Source: Dryomyza anilis
Taxonomy: Eukaryota; Arthropoda; Insecta; Diptera; Dryomyzidae
Direction: 5' to 3'
Assembly (NCBI GenBank): GCA_951804985.1
Contig: OX638130.1
Location: forward strand, 39,508,751-39,572,750
DNA length: 64,000 nucleotides
The translations under genes were made by a program, and so were the position numbers. How positions within the stretch are numbered: position 1 is the stretch's first letter; every line of letters starts with the position of its first letter. Of this stretch, positions 35,881 to 47,226 are shown piece after piece. The notes under the pieces are model-generated. The model was not told where the DNA came from and ran no database searches. It saw nothing but the letters and a program-made list of their open reading frames with translations.

Positions 35881-36399
35881 TTTTATCAAGATCAGTAGAA
35901 CATATAATTTTACCACTGTCTCACTCAACAATGACTCGTCTAATTTTATTAATAGTTGAAAGAACATTCATTTTTAAAAGCAACATAATTTAAACATAGG
36001 GTGTTATTTTTTATTTAAACTGAAAATTTGGAACATAGGGGGCTTCAAATTACGAACTTACAATCCAACCGTAGTTGCCACCCAATAAGCAATGAGTTTA
36101 AGGTTCGATAAATGTGGAGATTTTTTTTTACAACCAGTGAGGATGTAATGTCATGATAAAGCCAAACAAATGAATGTTATTCCCACGTTGGTTTTAGAAG
36201 TTAAAAAAACTTGACACGAAATTCACTACTCAAAATTACTCAGTGGCAACCCAGTGACGTGATAAATTAAATGTCAACAAGAAAAAATTTAATTTTTTTC
36301 ACCACTACATATGAGCCACTGCATTCGCACAATCAGTGAGATCATTGTTTTTCGCGTGAATTAGCAAACAGACAAATCAATTAATATATAAGTACAGGT

Positions 36400-36720
36400 C
36401 CAAACACAAAAGTCATCCCGAGAATTCTACTGCACGGAAAATGCACGATGAGCTGATACACAATGTAAGTGGCCAAGGTTTACGAATACGTTTATGAAAT
36501 ATTAATATATTTTCATTCATACGCAGACAACATTGATATTTTACGCGAACCTGGCAAAGTAATACATCGCAGTGGCGCAATTGGTTTCACTGGTTTGATC
36601 TTAGTGGCACGTCGTGGATTTTACAAGATGTTCCTGTAAGATGTCACCGGTGCAGGTGCTGGTGCTGTTGTAGTTGTCTGTTATCTCACAGAAGCGAGAA
36701 TCTAACTTCAATTTCTTTTA
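36400..36720 (+). pseudogene. MICOS subunit MIC26/MIC27 (APOO-like) remnant
   Basis: After an intron-like segment (GTAAGT at 36465, acceptor CATACGCAG near 36527) the frame reads YNIDILREPGKVIHRSGAIG, then FTGLILVARRGFYKMFL, TAA and DVTGAGAGAVVVVCYLTEAR. This resembles the conserved membrane hairpin of MIC26/27, with a glycine-rich first helix, a basic loop RRG and a second helix with A/G runs and VCY. A TAA sits where the reading frame otherwise continues, and the upstream exon has a TGA. Only about 80 codons remain. It lies about 0.5 kb upstream of Rpt3 in divergent orientation. The assignment rests on motif resemblance only. Confidence 0.45.
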
Positions 36721-37085
36721 ATATATAGTGTTATAACTTATATGCGTTTTCTTTTATTTTATATTTAAACCTTTAATTAGGGAAATATATGCGCGTGAAA
36801 TTAAGTGTAATTTGAAGGTCGGATCCCTTTTTATTTATAGCTTACAATTAAGTTAAACCTCGAATGTATATTGAATGTCGGAATTCAAGTTAAGGTAAAG
36901 GCTAGATTCAATTGGATAAAAAACAACCCGTTTTGCTGTAGAACGGTATGGTTTTCAAGTTTACAATTACAATAAATTGAACGCTTTTCTCCAGTGAAAG
37001 TTTCGATATCCATGTTCAATGTACATTCAATAATCACTTAATATCCAGGTTTTTGGTTTATTGGGTAGATGCTGCAACGGACTTA

Positions 37086-37337
37086 TGCCCGTAACTTCAA
37101 CGAATGGATATCTACTGGTGCTTAGTTATCCATCGTGTAAGCAAAATTTCGTTACTTCAACGCATAGTTAATGCCCGTAACTTCAACGAATGGATATCTA
37201 CTGGTGCTTAGTTATCCATCGTGTAAGCAAAATTTCGTTACTTCAACGCATAGTTAAGGAGTAAAAACACCGGATAGGTAAGAGATATTTGTTGGGTACG
37301 AACACCAATAGATATCTACTCGTTGAAGTTACGGGCA
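37086..37337. mobile_element. Palindromic MITE, TTA-flanked, with internal 86-bp duplication
   Basis: The ends are TGCCCGTAACTTCAACGAAT and its near complement. TTA lies at 37083-37085 and 37338-37340. The left part (to about 37171) is duplicated in tandem with an 86-bp period. Confidence 0.85.
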
Positions 37338-37340
37338 TTA

Positions 37341-37506
37341 TGCCCGTAACTTCAACGAATGGATATCTACTGGTGCTTAGTTATCCATCGTGTAAGCAAA
37401 ATTTCGTTACTTCAACGCATAGTTAAGGAGTAAAAACACCGGATAGGTAAGAGATATTTGTTGGGTACGAACACCAATAGATATCTACTCGTTGAAGTTA
37501 CGGGCA
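37341..37506. mobile_element. Palindromic MITE, adjacent tandem copy
   Basis: This 166-bp copy begins immediately after the shared TTA (37338-37340) and is followed by TTA at 37507-37509. It is nearly identical to the preceding copy and related to 23261-23417. Back-to-back copies sharing one TTA suggest insertion into the duplicated target or local tandem amplification. Confidence 0.85.
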
Positions 37507-37795
37507 TTAACGGGACATCTATTTTTCTGAAGTATGTCTGAGTGCAATTACGTACAAAACACAGAGAGCAAAAACGAAAAATATTTAAAAATCAGCCAAT
37601 CCAAAACGAGGTGAAGCAAAGCTGATGACACATTTTGGTCAGACTTTTAGAACAGACATTCAAAACAATGTCGGACGTAATCTGAGACCCAATGGAAAAT
37701 TGATGACAAATAAAACAAATGCATTTTTAATGTTTTTTTGTTTATTACAGTGTTAAATAAAATATAAAATATTTGTGAACAGTTGATTTTACATA

Positions 37796-38654
37796 CCTTA
37801 AGAAAACAAGATGATTACCAGAAATATTACAACCCTTAATATCAAGTTATTTACAAATTGTTTAGATCGTATTTGAGATATCTCTCAAACATACATCAAA
37901 CATCTCTCAAACATCCGTCAAATACGATAAATATTGGTAGCAACCATCTTTTAAATGTACGATTATGCATAGCAACCATCAATTAAACATCTAACAAATA
38001 GGAAGATATTTGATGAATATTTGGAAAAGGTACTCCAATAGAATTCGCGGAGTAATTTTTATTGAATTGAAAGAAAATGAATTAAATGTATTTTTATTTA
38101 TTCTAGAATTAAAACAGTATCCTGGTTATAAATCGCCATCGTCTTTATAAATCCTTCGAAGGTAAAATTGTACAACGACTTGAGATTTCTTTGCAGAAGA
38201 ATCAAGTCCGACCGGTGATGCTGTCAACAAAGTAAACTCTGAAAAGAAATATTTTCCATCACGTGTTGATAATTTAAATCACAGGATATTTTATTTTCAC
38301 TTTTACCATTAAAATGTAATATTTGAGTTGGCACTTTTTTACACCATTTGATTTATTTAATTGTTGTGGATAAATCGAGCGTAAGGAAAAAGTACGCCAT
38401 TATCATTTTTTATGGTAGTCAAATGTCAAAATGCCTCAAAAGTTTTGCTGCATATGTCCAAGAACTCAGGATGTTTGCTATCAGTAAACTGTAAATATCT
38501 CAATTTCCATTGCTGTTATGTCATATTTAAAAAATATTAATAGTTTTGCTGCAACTTTATTGAAACTTATGGGATGTTTGAATATTTGCTACAAGGAGTA
38601 ATTGTAAAAGAATGGTTGCAGCAAGACTCTCATAAACATCTTGTTTTCCGAGTG
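37796..38654. mobile_element. TA-flanked MITE, copy A (TAAGAAAACAAGATG ends)
   Basis: The left end CCTTAAGAAAACAAGATG and right complement CACTCGGAAAACAAGATG are flanked by TA. It is 859 bp and noncoding. Copy B (40277-40873) is in the opposite orientation and is shorter. Confidence 0.8.
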
Positions 38655-38761
38655 TACAAAATAAATAAATGTTTTTTTGGAGAGTTATTTTTTCATATGA
38701 AATAACTTATTATAATTAAATATAAATATGCTAAATATAACAAAATAAAATATGCTACCAT

Positions 38762-39060
38762 TAATAAAATAAGCGATTCCGCAAATTGGTCTTCACAACG
38801 AATTTGCAAGTCAGTTTCCAGGCGTTCAAGTCATTAGGAGACTTGCATCACGAATAATTTATCCTCGTCCTACAATGAGTAGTTTTCACCAAGCAAAAGT
38901 CTTGTGCTCATGTCAAAGTGCGTTGTAAAAAATAACCTTTGTTGCAGATTATTCAAGCCTTCGTATTTCTGGATGTTCCCAATTATGCAATAATCCATGA
39001 AGTAAGGCTTTAAGCGTAAGATAACGTATAGCAGCAACACATGTTAGTCCATCTAAGTAA
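38762..39060 (-). pseudogene. Unidentified degraded coding remnant
   Basis: Read on the minus strand from 39050, one frame gives DGLTCVAAIRYLTLKALLHG, then LLHNWEHPEIRRL. A single-base shift near 38950 continues as NLQQRLFFTTHFDMSTRLLL and, past a TAG and two more stops, DEDKLFVMQVS and LERLETDLQIRCEDQFAES. Composition and continuity look protein-coding, but I do not recognise the family. It sits between the copy A MITE and a hAT MITE. Confidence 0.35.
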
Positions 39061-39125
39061 AAGATTAAATAAATAATAAAAGATATGATAAATAAAATTT
39101 ATATCTTTATGAGATATATAATTAT

Positions 39126-39747
39126 TAGGGCTGTGCGATTAATCAATTAATCAGAATTTTGATTAAGCGATTAATCGGAAATCCTGATTAATCAGCATTT
39201 TGATTAATTGATAGTTAATTAATTTTAATCAATACCCAAGTAACACCTTTCATAACTTAGCCTGGATCTGTAGATTAACAAGTAACGAAAGTACAGAACA
39301 CAAAGTACAGAATAATTAAAAATCGATATATAGAAATACTGTGTCATGGGACAAGCAATTCTCTACATTTTTCCATTTAAACGTCGCTACTTATCTACTG
39401 CCAAACTTACGAAAATATCTAGAATACGTGACGAAATCTGTACTTTGTGTTACTTGGGTAACATTTAAAACTTTTGCTAGTTTAAATTAAAATAATTAAA
39501 AAGTAAAAGGACGTGTTTTTAATCTACAGGAACCATATTTTTAAATATTTCGCGACGCAAAAGTTCATTAATCAGAATTGTAATTAATCAAAATGCTCAT
39601 TAATCAATTAATCACAATTTTGATTAATCAGAATATAGATTAATTAATTAATCAATGTAATCTGATTACTCGAAAATCCTGATTAACCAGTTAATCAATT
39701 ATTCAGAAATTGATTAACCAAAAAATTTGATTAATCGCACAGCACTA
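39126..39747. mobile_element. hAT-like MITE, ATTAATC-rich, 622 bp
   Basis: The ends TAGGGCTGTGCGATTAATCA and TGATTAATCGCACAGCACTA form TIRs. The flanks ATAATTAT (39118-39125) and CTAATTAT (39748-39755) are an 8-bp target duplication with one mismatch. GATTAATCAATTAATC motifs fill both halves. There is no ORF. Confidence 0.75.
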
Positions 39748-39765
39748 CTAATTATATATAGATAT

Positions 39766-40146
<381 letters not shown>

Positions 40147-40276
40147 TATAAACATATATAAATATAAGGTATAAATTATAAATTATATTTAAAATATTAA
40201 TGTTTTTCAACAAATTAACGTTACCTCCATTTTTACTTCCTCTATAATTGTAACTTGAAGTGTCAACCAAAGACTA

Positions 40277-40873
40277 CACTAAGAAAACAAGATGTTTATG
40301 AAAGTCTTGCTGCAACCATTCTTTTAAATTTACGCCTTGTAGCAAATATTTAAACATCCCATAAGTTTCAATAAAGTTGCAGCAAAACTTATATATTACA
40401 TTTTAATGGTAAAAGTGAAAATAAAATATCCTGTGATTTAAATTATCAACACGTGATGAGAAATATATCTTTGATGACAGCATCGCCGGTCGGACTTGAT
40501 TCTTCTGCGAAGAAATCTCAAGTCGTTGTACAATTTTACCTTCGAAGGATTTATTAAGACGATGGCGATGTATAACCAGGATAATGTTTTAATTCTAGAA
40601 TAAATAAAAATTATTTTAATTCATTAAAAATTCCTCCGTGAATTCTAATGGAGTACCTTTTCCAAATATTCATCACCTATGTTCCTATTTGTAAGATGTT
40701 TATTTGATGGCTGCTATAAATAAACGTAAATTTGAAAGATGCTTGCTAGCAATATTTATCGTATTTGACGGATGTTTGAGAGATGGTTCTCTCAAATACG
40801 ATCTAAATAATTTGTAAATAACTTGATATATAGGGCTGTGATATTTCTGGTAATCATCTTTCTTTTCTTAGTG
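40277..40873. mobile_element. TA-flanked MITE, copy B, opposite orientation to copy A
   Basis: It begins CACTAAGAAAACAAGATG and ends CATCTTTCTTTTCTTAGTG, with TA on both sides. It is the inverse of 37796-38654 with an internal deletion. The 40880-41100 flank is also the inverse of 63353-63500 (ACATCTGTTTAATGTGCATG, CACCGCAAATTTAAATTATT), so a longer repeat unit is shared. Confidence 0.8.
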
Positions 40874-41107
40874 TATAAATGCACTAAGATTTCGGTTTTT
40901 GGTTTTTCGGTTTTGATGGTTTTTGTTGGCTTCAAATAATTTAAATTTGCGGTGGTCTATCCGTTGTCTCCGGTGTTATCCTTTTATCCGTGTTATGAGA
41001 ATCGGAATGAGAGAAAGAGAGATGTCAGTAAAATGACAGCTCAAAACATCTGTTTAATGTGCATGCAAAAATTACTGATTAAATATATTTCTATTATAAT
41101 TATATAG

Positions 41108-41430
41108 TAGCCGCGGTAGCTCAGTGGTTAGTGCGTTGGACTGCGAGTCAAAAGGTCCCCGGTTCAAGCCTGGACTGGGGCTAACAACATCTTTTCATAG
41201 AAACATTATTCTATACCGCGCTACCTCTCGTCAGTAAATGGCAAACCTACGAGAGTAAAACATTGCCTATGAAAAAGCTCTCACCCGCCGTTCGGATTCG
41301 GCAATAAACTGTAGGTCCCACCACTTTGAGTACAAATATAACACGCACAGCTCAATGGTGAGAGAGCTCGGCCGAAGTTCTGTACAGGACTGTAGCGCCA
41401 AACTATTATTATTATTATTATTATAATTAT
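41108..41430 (+). mobile_element. tRNA-derived SINE, full length
   Basis: The head carries an exact A box (TAGCTCAGTGG) and a near-perfect B box (GGTTCAAGCCT) in a recognisable tRNA frame with an anticodon-arm-like TTGGACTGCGAGTCAA. A body of about 230 bp unrelated to tRNA follows, and an (ATT)n tail. Diverged or truncated copies lie at 27395, 30503, 32335 and 32719. It would be transcribed by RNA polymerase III and mobilised by a LINE. Confidence 0.93.
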
Positions 41431-43814
41431 ATTATTATAAACATATTTATTCCATAAATTAATTACAAAATAAACTTAAATAACTAGGCCATAACTACTA
41501 TGGTCTTCAGCCCTAATTAAATTCTAAATCAATTTGTATATGTTAAATTTTTCTAATATATTTTCAAAGTTTATGATATTAATATAATATAGTTTTTAAT
41601 GATAATGCAGTCGAAGACAAGGTGGGATATCGACAGGAGTAAGTTACCGCATAGAGGGCAGTCTGGTTGTGATAATCTTTCCATTAGGTGTTTGTGAGTT
41701 AATAGATTGTGTTCCATGCGAAATCTGGAGTACATTATGATGTGATTTTTTTTGTTGTTATGTGGGAATTGTGGAGCATTTCCGTGTCAGTTGGTTTGTT
41801 TGTAAAAGTGAGTGTAATTTGTCCAATACTGTATGCGTTCGTTTGAATAATAGCTGATGATTGTTCGTCGAATATCGTTTTGAAGGAATGTTTCCCGTAG
41901 GATTATTGGAGCGTTGGTAGCATATTTTGCAGCCTCATCTGCATGCGTGTTGCCAGTGATTCCAATGTGACTCGGAACCCACATAATTTTTATTTTTGTA
42001 GAAAATACAATCAGCAAATCTCTAATTTTGCAGATCGTTTCGTTTTGATGTATAGGGTTTTAAATTGCTTTTATAGCAGAGAGTGAATCCGTGCAAATAA
42101 TATGTTTTCCTCTTAGCTTTTTGCATCTATATGTTGCGTCCCAGAGGGCTTCCGATCCTGCAGTGAAGATAGAGCAGTCATCGTTTAATCTTGCGAGTTT
42201 GATGATGTTGTATTCTGGGTCGATGACAGCGAATGCAACACCATTCGTTGATTTTGATCCATCGGTGTAGTATATATCCCAATGTTTTTCTTTGTATCGT
42301 TCGATTGTTTCGTGAAAGATGCTTACGTACATGCTGGAGTTTGTCGAATCGTTTGGTAGATTTGGACCATTTGAAGTTGTTGCAAGACAGAGAGTATTCT
42401 GTGAATACTAGATTCTGTTTTTGGTGTTCTGTTCCGTACTATTTTGTAAATGTTTGACATTAGTTGTTTTTCAGACGGAAACAACATTTTTGGTAACAAT
42501 CTGGAAGTGTTCAGCTTTATTCTTTGGTCTAATGTCAACAGTCTTGTTTCTGTCAGTATATTTGTTATTGGTGTTGATCGAAAAGCTCCAATTCCATATC
42601 TTGCTGCAGCATTGTAGACTGATTGTATTTTGCTATGTCCATATATACAAAGACCATAATCAATTTTAGATATTAAGTACTAAAGATTTTATAACATTAA
42701 TTGTTGTGTTAGGATGTGCGTTGCTATGAAAACTAGTTAAACATTTTGTTAAATTGAATCTATTAGTTAATGATTTTTTCAAATATTCAACATGTGAAGA
42801 CCACTTGTATTTTGTATCGAAGATAATACTTAAAATCTTTAGAGTATTAACATAGCTTAAGCTTACATTTAAATGAATTATTAAGTTAGTTGGGTTGCAA
42901 TGTCTTTTCCTACAAATATGAAGAATTTTCGTTTTATCTAGGGATATTTTCGCAGAATTATTGCACCAGTTATCCATATCGATAAAGAGATCGTTTATTT
43001 TATTTGTTAGAGTTATATCTTCTTTATATTTTGCGATTATGTACAGGTCATCTGCATATATACAGTGATTGAAGTACTTATGTTTTATGAATATTTGGTA
43101 AAGCTTTTCAAATGCTATTTGAAAAAGAACAACTGACCCCCTTGAGCAATTCCATTATTGAATGAAGATACGTGAGAGTAAGATGAGTCTGTTCTAACAC
43201 GAATTTTCCAATTTGTAAGGAAAGAAATTATGAACCTCATTATATTTTTCCGAATTTTCCATTCTTTTAATTGGTTTATAATTGTATGTATACCTATTCT
43301 TGCAAATGCTTTTTCAAAGTCAATTGATAGGATAGATAAGTGGTTCCGTGTTGGTAGTACCTTTGCTATATTGTGATCAACGAACAAAAGTGCGTCAATT
43401 GTTCCATTTTGAGGTTTAAAGGCAACTTGTTTAGGATGAATTAATTTATTTATTTGCAAAAACCAGGATAGTCTTAGAAATTATTTTTTCGAGTATCCTA
43501 CTGGTGCATGATAACAAGGAAATTGGTCTATAGCCATCAAGTTTATTTTTATCTTTTCCTGGTTTAGGCAAAGGTACAATTGTAGCAGTTTTCCATTCTT
43601 GCGGAATGACACCGTCAGCAAAAATATTATTATAAATTTTTAGCAAGTGATATTTAGCAGATAAAGGTATATTTTTTAATAATGAGTTGTTTATTTGGTC
43701 AGCGCCAGGAGTATTTCCTTTTACTATGTATAGTGCGCAATTCAGTTCAATTAAGGATATATTTTTATCAATAACAACAGCATTTTTATGAGGAATATAG
43801 TTAATGGTGGGGAC

Positions 43815-44690
43815 TTAAGAGTTCTTGTTTTGAATGAATAATTGAAATAAAATTGAATGAAAATGGAAAATATTTCATGTTAAAATGGATCCACAAATAT
43901 TATTATCAAATTATTGTCGGATATAACAATCAAATTTTCAAACGAGTATTGAAAATAAAATTTTTGATTTTAATAATTTCATTGTTAGTTAATTTTTTCG
44001 CTTTGAATGACGTTTTATATTAAAAATTAATAACATAAATAAAAACACATATAACACGCACTGATTTAAAATTTGAATGCATTTTTATTTGATGAATCTA
44101 CATCATTCGTCGACAGGTTAGTACGCGTCACGCTGCTGGTAGCTGGACTTTTCTACCGCACGTTGTCGCTGCCTCATGGCGTCGCTCATCGGAATTTAAG
44201 ACTGTCATAAGATTGGCTCTTGGTCGACATTCTGCTCATTTTATTCGCACGTTATCTAAGTTAAGGGCATAATTGTAACGACTCAAAGGCAGGCTTCAGT
44301 TCGTCACCTCGAAAACAGCCTCTTTCGGCAAAACTTCTATATGAGATGAATCGTCTCGGCTTGATGATCGATCTATCATATAGTTTCGATGTGACCGTGA
44401 TGTGCTGCAGGCGACACGAGCGGCTGCCATCTTCTCACATTCTGCACCACGGAGTCAATAATGCAACTCGTCATTCCAGATATGGTTGCCCAGAACGGCG
44501 GCCTAATTATCGCCACTTTCGATTCGGATGATGTGGCTTTCAGACGCGTCACGATGATTTAGTCTTTCATATAAATAACATACTGATTTGGGTGCAGAAA
44601 ATTCGCGCGACCATAACGAATATTTTTGAAAACAGACAACATCAATTTTTAAAATATAAATAATAATTTTATACGTCCAATTTATTCTAC
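43815..44690. other. Insertion in the I-like element carrying non-LINE sequence
   Basis: The LINE protein stops at about 43815 (INYIPHKN on the minus strand) and resumes at about 44690 with NLKIN/ETI-type linker sequence. The AT-rich outer parts show no clear terminal repeats. The centre (44110-44560) is GC-richer and holds a dipeptidase-like remnant on the plus strand. Confidence 0.6.
44110..44560 (+). pseudogene. Membrane (renal) dipeptidase-like gene remnant
   Basis: Across three frames the plus strand gives pieces in the order of a membrane dipeptidase: RLAL then QIDIL-like (44205-44230), LLYEMNRLGLMIDLS at about 44330-44375, AAAIFSHSAPRS at about 44425-44460, CNS-RNVP-like sequence, and NGGLIIATF at about 44495-44525. 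The family typically shows EMNRLGM(I/M)(V/I)DLSH, followed by APVIFSHS and a downstream N-GG. The histidine after DLS is replaced by tyrosine (SYSFD). Multiple stops and frameshifts make it nonfunctional. It has no place in a LINE, so it is a captured or trapped host-gene exon. Confidence 0.55.
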
Positions 44691-45722
44691 AATATTATTA
44701 ATAATATTATTTTCAGACTAAAAATAATATTGTAGTTTGTTGCTTTCAAGAAATTGGTAATATTTATTTTCAAAATTCGACAATTATTTTCTACGTGTGT
44801 ATGATGACCATTTTCTGCAAATAATGTGTCAATTTGTGTTGGATTGTCGATATATATGCCATTTGACGTTTGTATGTTATTAATTTTCTGAGAAGAATGT
44901 TTACCATAAAGACGGTTGACATGGTTCCAAATTAATTTTGTGGGTGAATTTTTGTTAATTGTGGAGGTGAATTCATAAAATGATTCTGTTTTGGCCAGTT
45001 TTACCTCTCTTTTGTATAATGCATTTGCTATTTTGTATGCTATTCGATTTGTTGTAGTTACGTTTCTTTTAAAATTATCCCACATATGTTGCTTGTTTTT
45101 GCGCAATACAGCAAGGTCTTTGTTCCACAAGTGAACGGATTTGCTGTGTGTGGAAAAGGATGCTGTTTTGGGAATTGCAATGTTTGCAGCGAACAGAATA
45201 TGTTTGTGAAACAATGCTGCATCTTGGTTATTATTTGCATAAATTCTAGCAGATTCAAGTTTATCTTCGATATGCTTGATATTTATTCCAATCTGCTTTA
45301 TCTAAGATGAACTTCCTATTTTTTTTATATGATGTGTTGTTTGTATGGGTTGGATTATTTTGGAATGTAATATGTATCGTGAAATTGTCGCTACCGTGGA
45401 GATCAAAGTCTATTTTCCAAGTAAGATATGGTACGAGGTTAGCTGAAGCAAAAGAAACTTCAACATGGGTAAATGTAGAATGGGTGGAGAAATGGGTTGG
45501 AGAACAGTCGTTTAGGATTATTAAATTAGATTGCTGATAAATCGTTTCAATTACTTTTCCTTTTTTATTAGTTTGGTTGGAACCCCAAAGTGTGCTGTGG
45601 GCATTTACATCTCCAAGCATTATGATTGGTGTAGATATTCCACTAGTGACTAAATTTAGATCATTTACGCTGAAGTTGGTTGATGGAGATAAATATATGG
45701 ATATTATAGTATTTTTTTTTCG

Positions 45723-46697
45723 TACAAAACGTGCCCTGACTGCAAAAAATACGTTAACAAAAACGCAAAAGGAGTTAGATGTATTGCTTGCAGTTACTGG
45801 TTTCACACCGACTGCGCAAAAATTTCGAGCGAAGTCTACAAGTTATTATCAGCCGCTAAAAATTCTTTGACATGGAAGTGCTTAGGTTGTGCTAATAAAC
45901 CGCATTCTGATGACTTGGGCGACCGCATCGATGAACGTTTGAAGAAAGGCCTTCAAAACATTGAATCAAAACTTGACTCACTTTTTAAGCAGTTAAGTGG
46001 CGATCAAGCGGCACAATTGGCAGAAATACTAGCTGATGTTACAAAGTTTTTACAGAAAGTGGAATTAGCAGAAAATGTGAACAAACGTATCAAAGCTCTT
46101 GAGATGGAAAATTGTGGATTAAGACGGCGTCTTAACAGAGCAAACATTCTAGTTCAAGGTGTGCCTTCTAGTTGTAATGATTTAGTGGATTTTATTTGCA
46201 AAATATCATCTATATTCGGATGCACTATAACTCCAAACGATATTGATTTTTGCATACGACTAAAAAACAACAACAGCATAAGGGTCAAGTTCTTATCTAT
46301 TCGAGTTCGAGACACGCTTATGAAATCATACATGGGCAATCGTTATATACGCTTATCTCAAATAATAAATACCGATGTCAACTCAAGGATTTATCTGAAT
46401 GACCACCTGACTCCAGACGCCGCGCGTCTAAACGAAACTAAACGAAAACTAAAAAAACTAAAGAAAATCATGCGTTTTAAGTTCCTTAATGGTGATGTTC
46501 CGAAAGCAGTAATTTACTTCGAAGGTGGAAAGGAAGCCACAATGACAACAAAAGAATGCTTGCAGCTGCTTACGCCAAACGACACAAACTCGCGCCTCAC
46601 GGAAACGTCGAATATTCACTTTACCCCACGTCAGGAATATGCTGAACTAGCTGTGATTGGATACCCCAGGATCTCCAGATGTTCCAACGGAGGATAA
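45723..46697 (+). pseudogene. CR1/Jockey-group LINE ORF1 (PHD finger, coiled coil, nucleic-acid-binding domain)
   Basis: The frame is open from about 45723. It starts with a C4HC3 zinc finger: CPDC, CIAC, HTDC and CLGC spaced as in PHD fingers. A coiled-coil region follows (about RIDERLKKGLQNIESKLDSL through VELAENVNKRIKALEMEN), and then a domain beginning LRRRLNRANILVQGVP with DLVDFICKISSIFG that resembles LINE ORF1 RRM-like domains. ORF1 proteins bind element RNA and chaperone reverse transcription. No start codon is visible because the 5' end is lost against the I-like element; the remainder is uninterrupted to the stop at 46697. Confidence 0.85.
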
Positions 46698-47226
46698 TCA
46701 CAACGTTTAGCTGAGTATTACTATTTGTCTCTTAAATAATTATGACTTGTTTCTAAATAATCATACACAAAAAAAAAAACTTTTGCCTTGAGTGAAATCA
46801 TAAAATTCACATTTGTAATCTCTCAAAGTACACTTGCATAGCAAGTTTTTTTATAACTAATCATTCTTCTCATGAAGCAAAAATAATGTATTCTTTAAAA
46901 AAAAAAACAAAAAACAAAAAAATATATATAAATGAATAAAAAAAAAAATATTAAAAAAAACTGACTTGAAATCAATTGATTGAACAGAAAACAACGTTGA
47001 CTTCTAGCTACAAGTCAATTCTCATACTATATGTACATTATTTGTGCTTTATAAATCTATTTAATAAATTTCGATACTTTTATAAATTTCATATTCATAA
47101 AGTTTTTGCCAGAGATGTTTGACATCTGAAAATATATGATCTCTTGTAATTTAACTTTTTCTCAGATTTTTATATTTAAGTATAATTTTAGTTTTAAAAT
47201 GATAACTTTTTGTAGACTTCTGAACA
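46698..47226. other. AT-rich spacer between LINE ORF1 and ORF2
   Basis: Contains runs of A and AATAAAAAAAAAAT near 46895-46965 and no ORF. It may be the normal inter-ORF region with added low-complexity sequence, or contain a small insertion. Confidence 0.4.

Larger units (their letters stand above)
41425..45722 (-). mobile_element. I-like non-LTR retrotransposon, 5'-truncated, with RNase H
   Basis: Reading down the minus strand: endonuclease part (45722 downward) with SIYLSPSTNFSVNDL and IIMLGDVNAHSTLWGS, then HGSDNFTI; a linker region (LWNKDLAVLRK, IANALYKREVKLAK); RT (43646 downward) with YRPISLLSC, FEKAFARIG and GIAQGG; and RNase H with YTDGSKSTNG, AGSEALW, TDSLSAIKAI, WVPSHIGITGN and HADEAA. 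The presence of RNase H and an A+TAA-rich 3' tail (complement TAATAATAATAATAA near 41425-41440) fits the I clade. Several frames are broken, and 43815-44690 is an unrelated insertion between the linker and RT. The N terminus of the endonuclease is missing, where a CR1-like element begins. Confidence 0.88.

Noticed and set aside
41108..41181. A functional tRNA gene
   Set aside because: A and B boxes are good, but no proper acceptor stem closes, and the sequence continues into a repeated SINE body shared with other copies.
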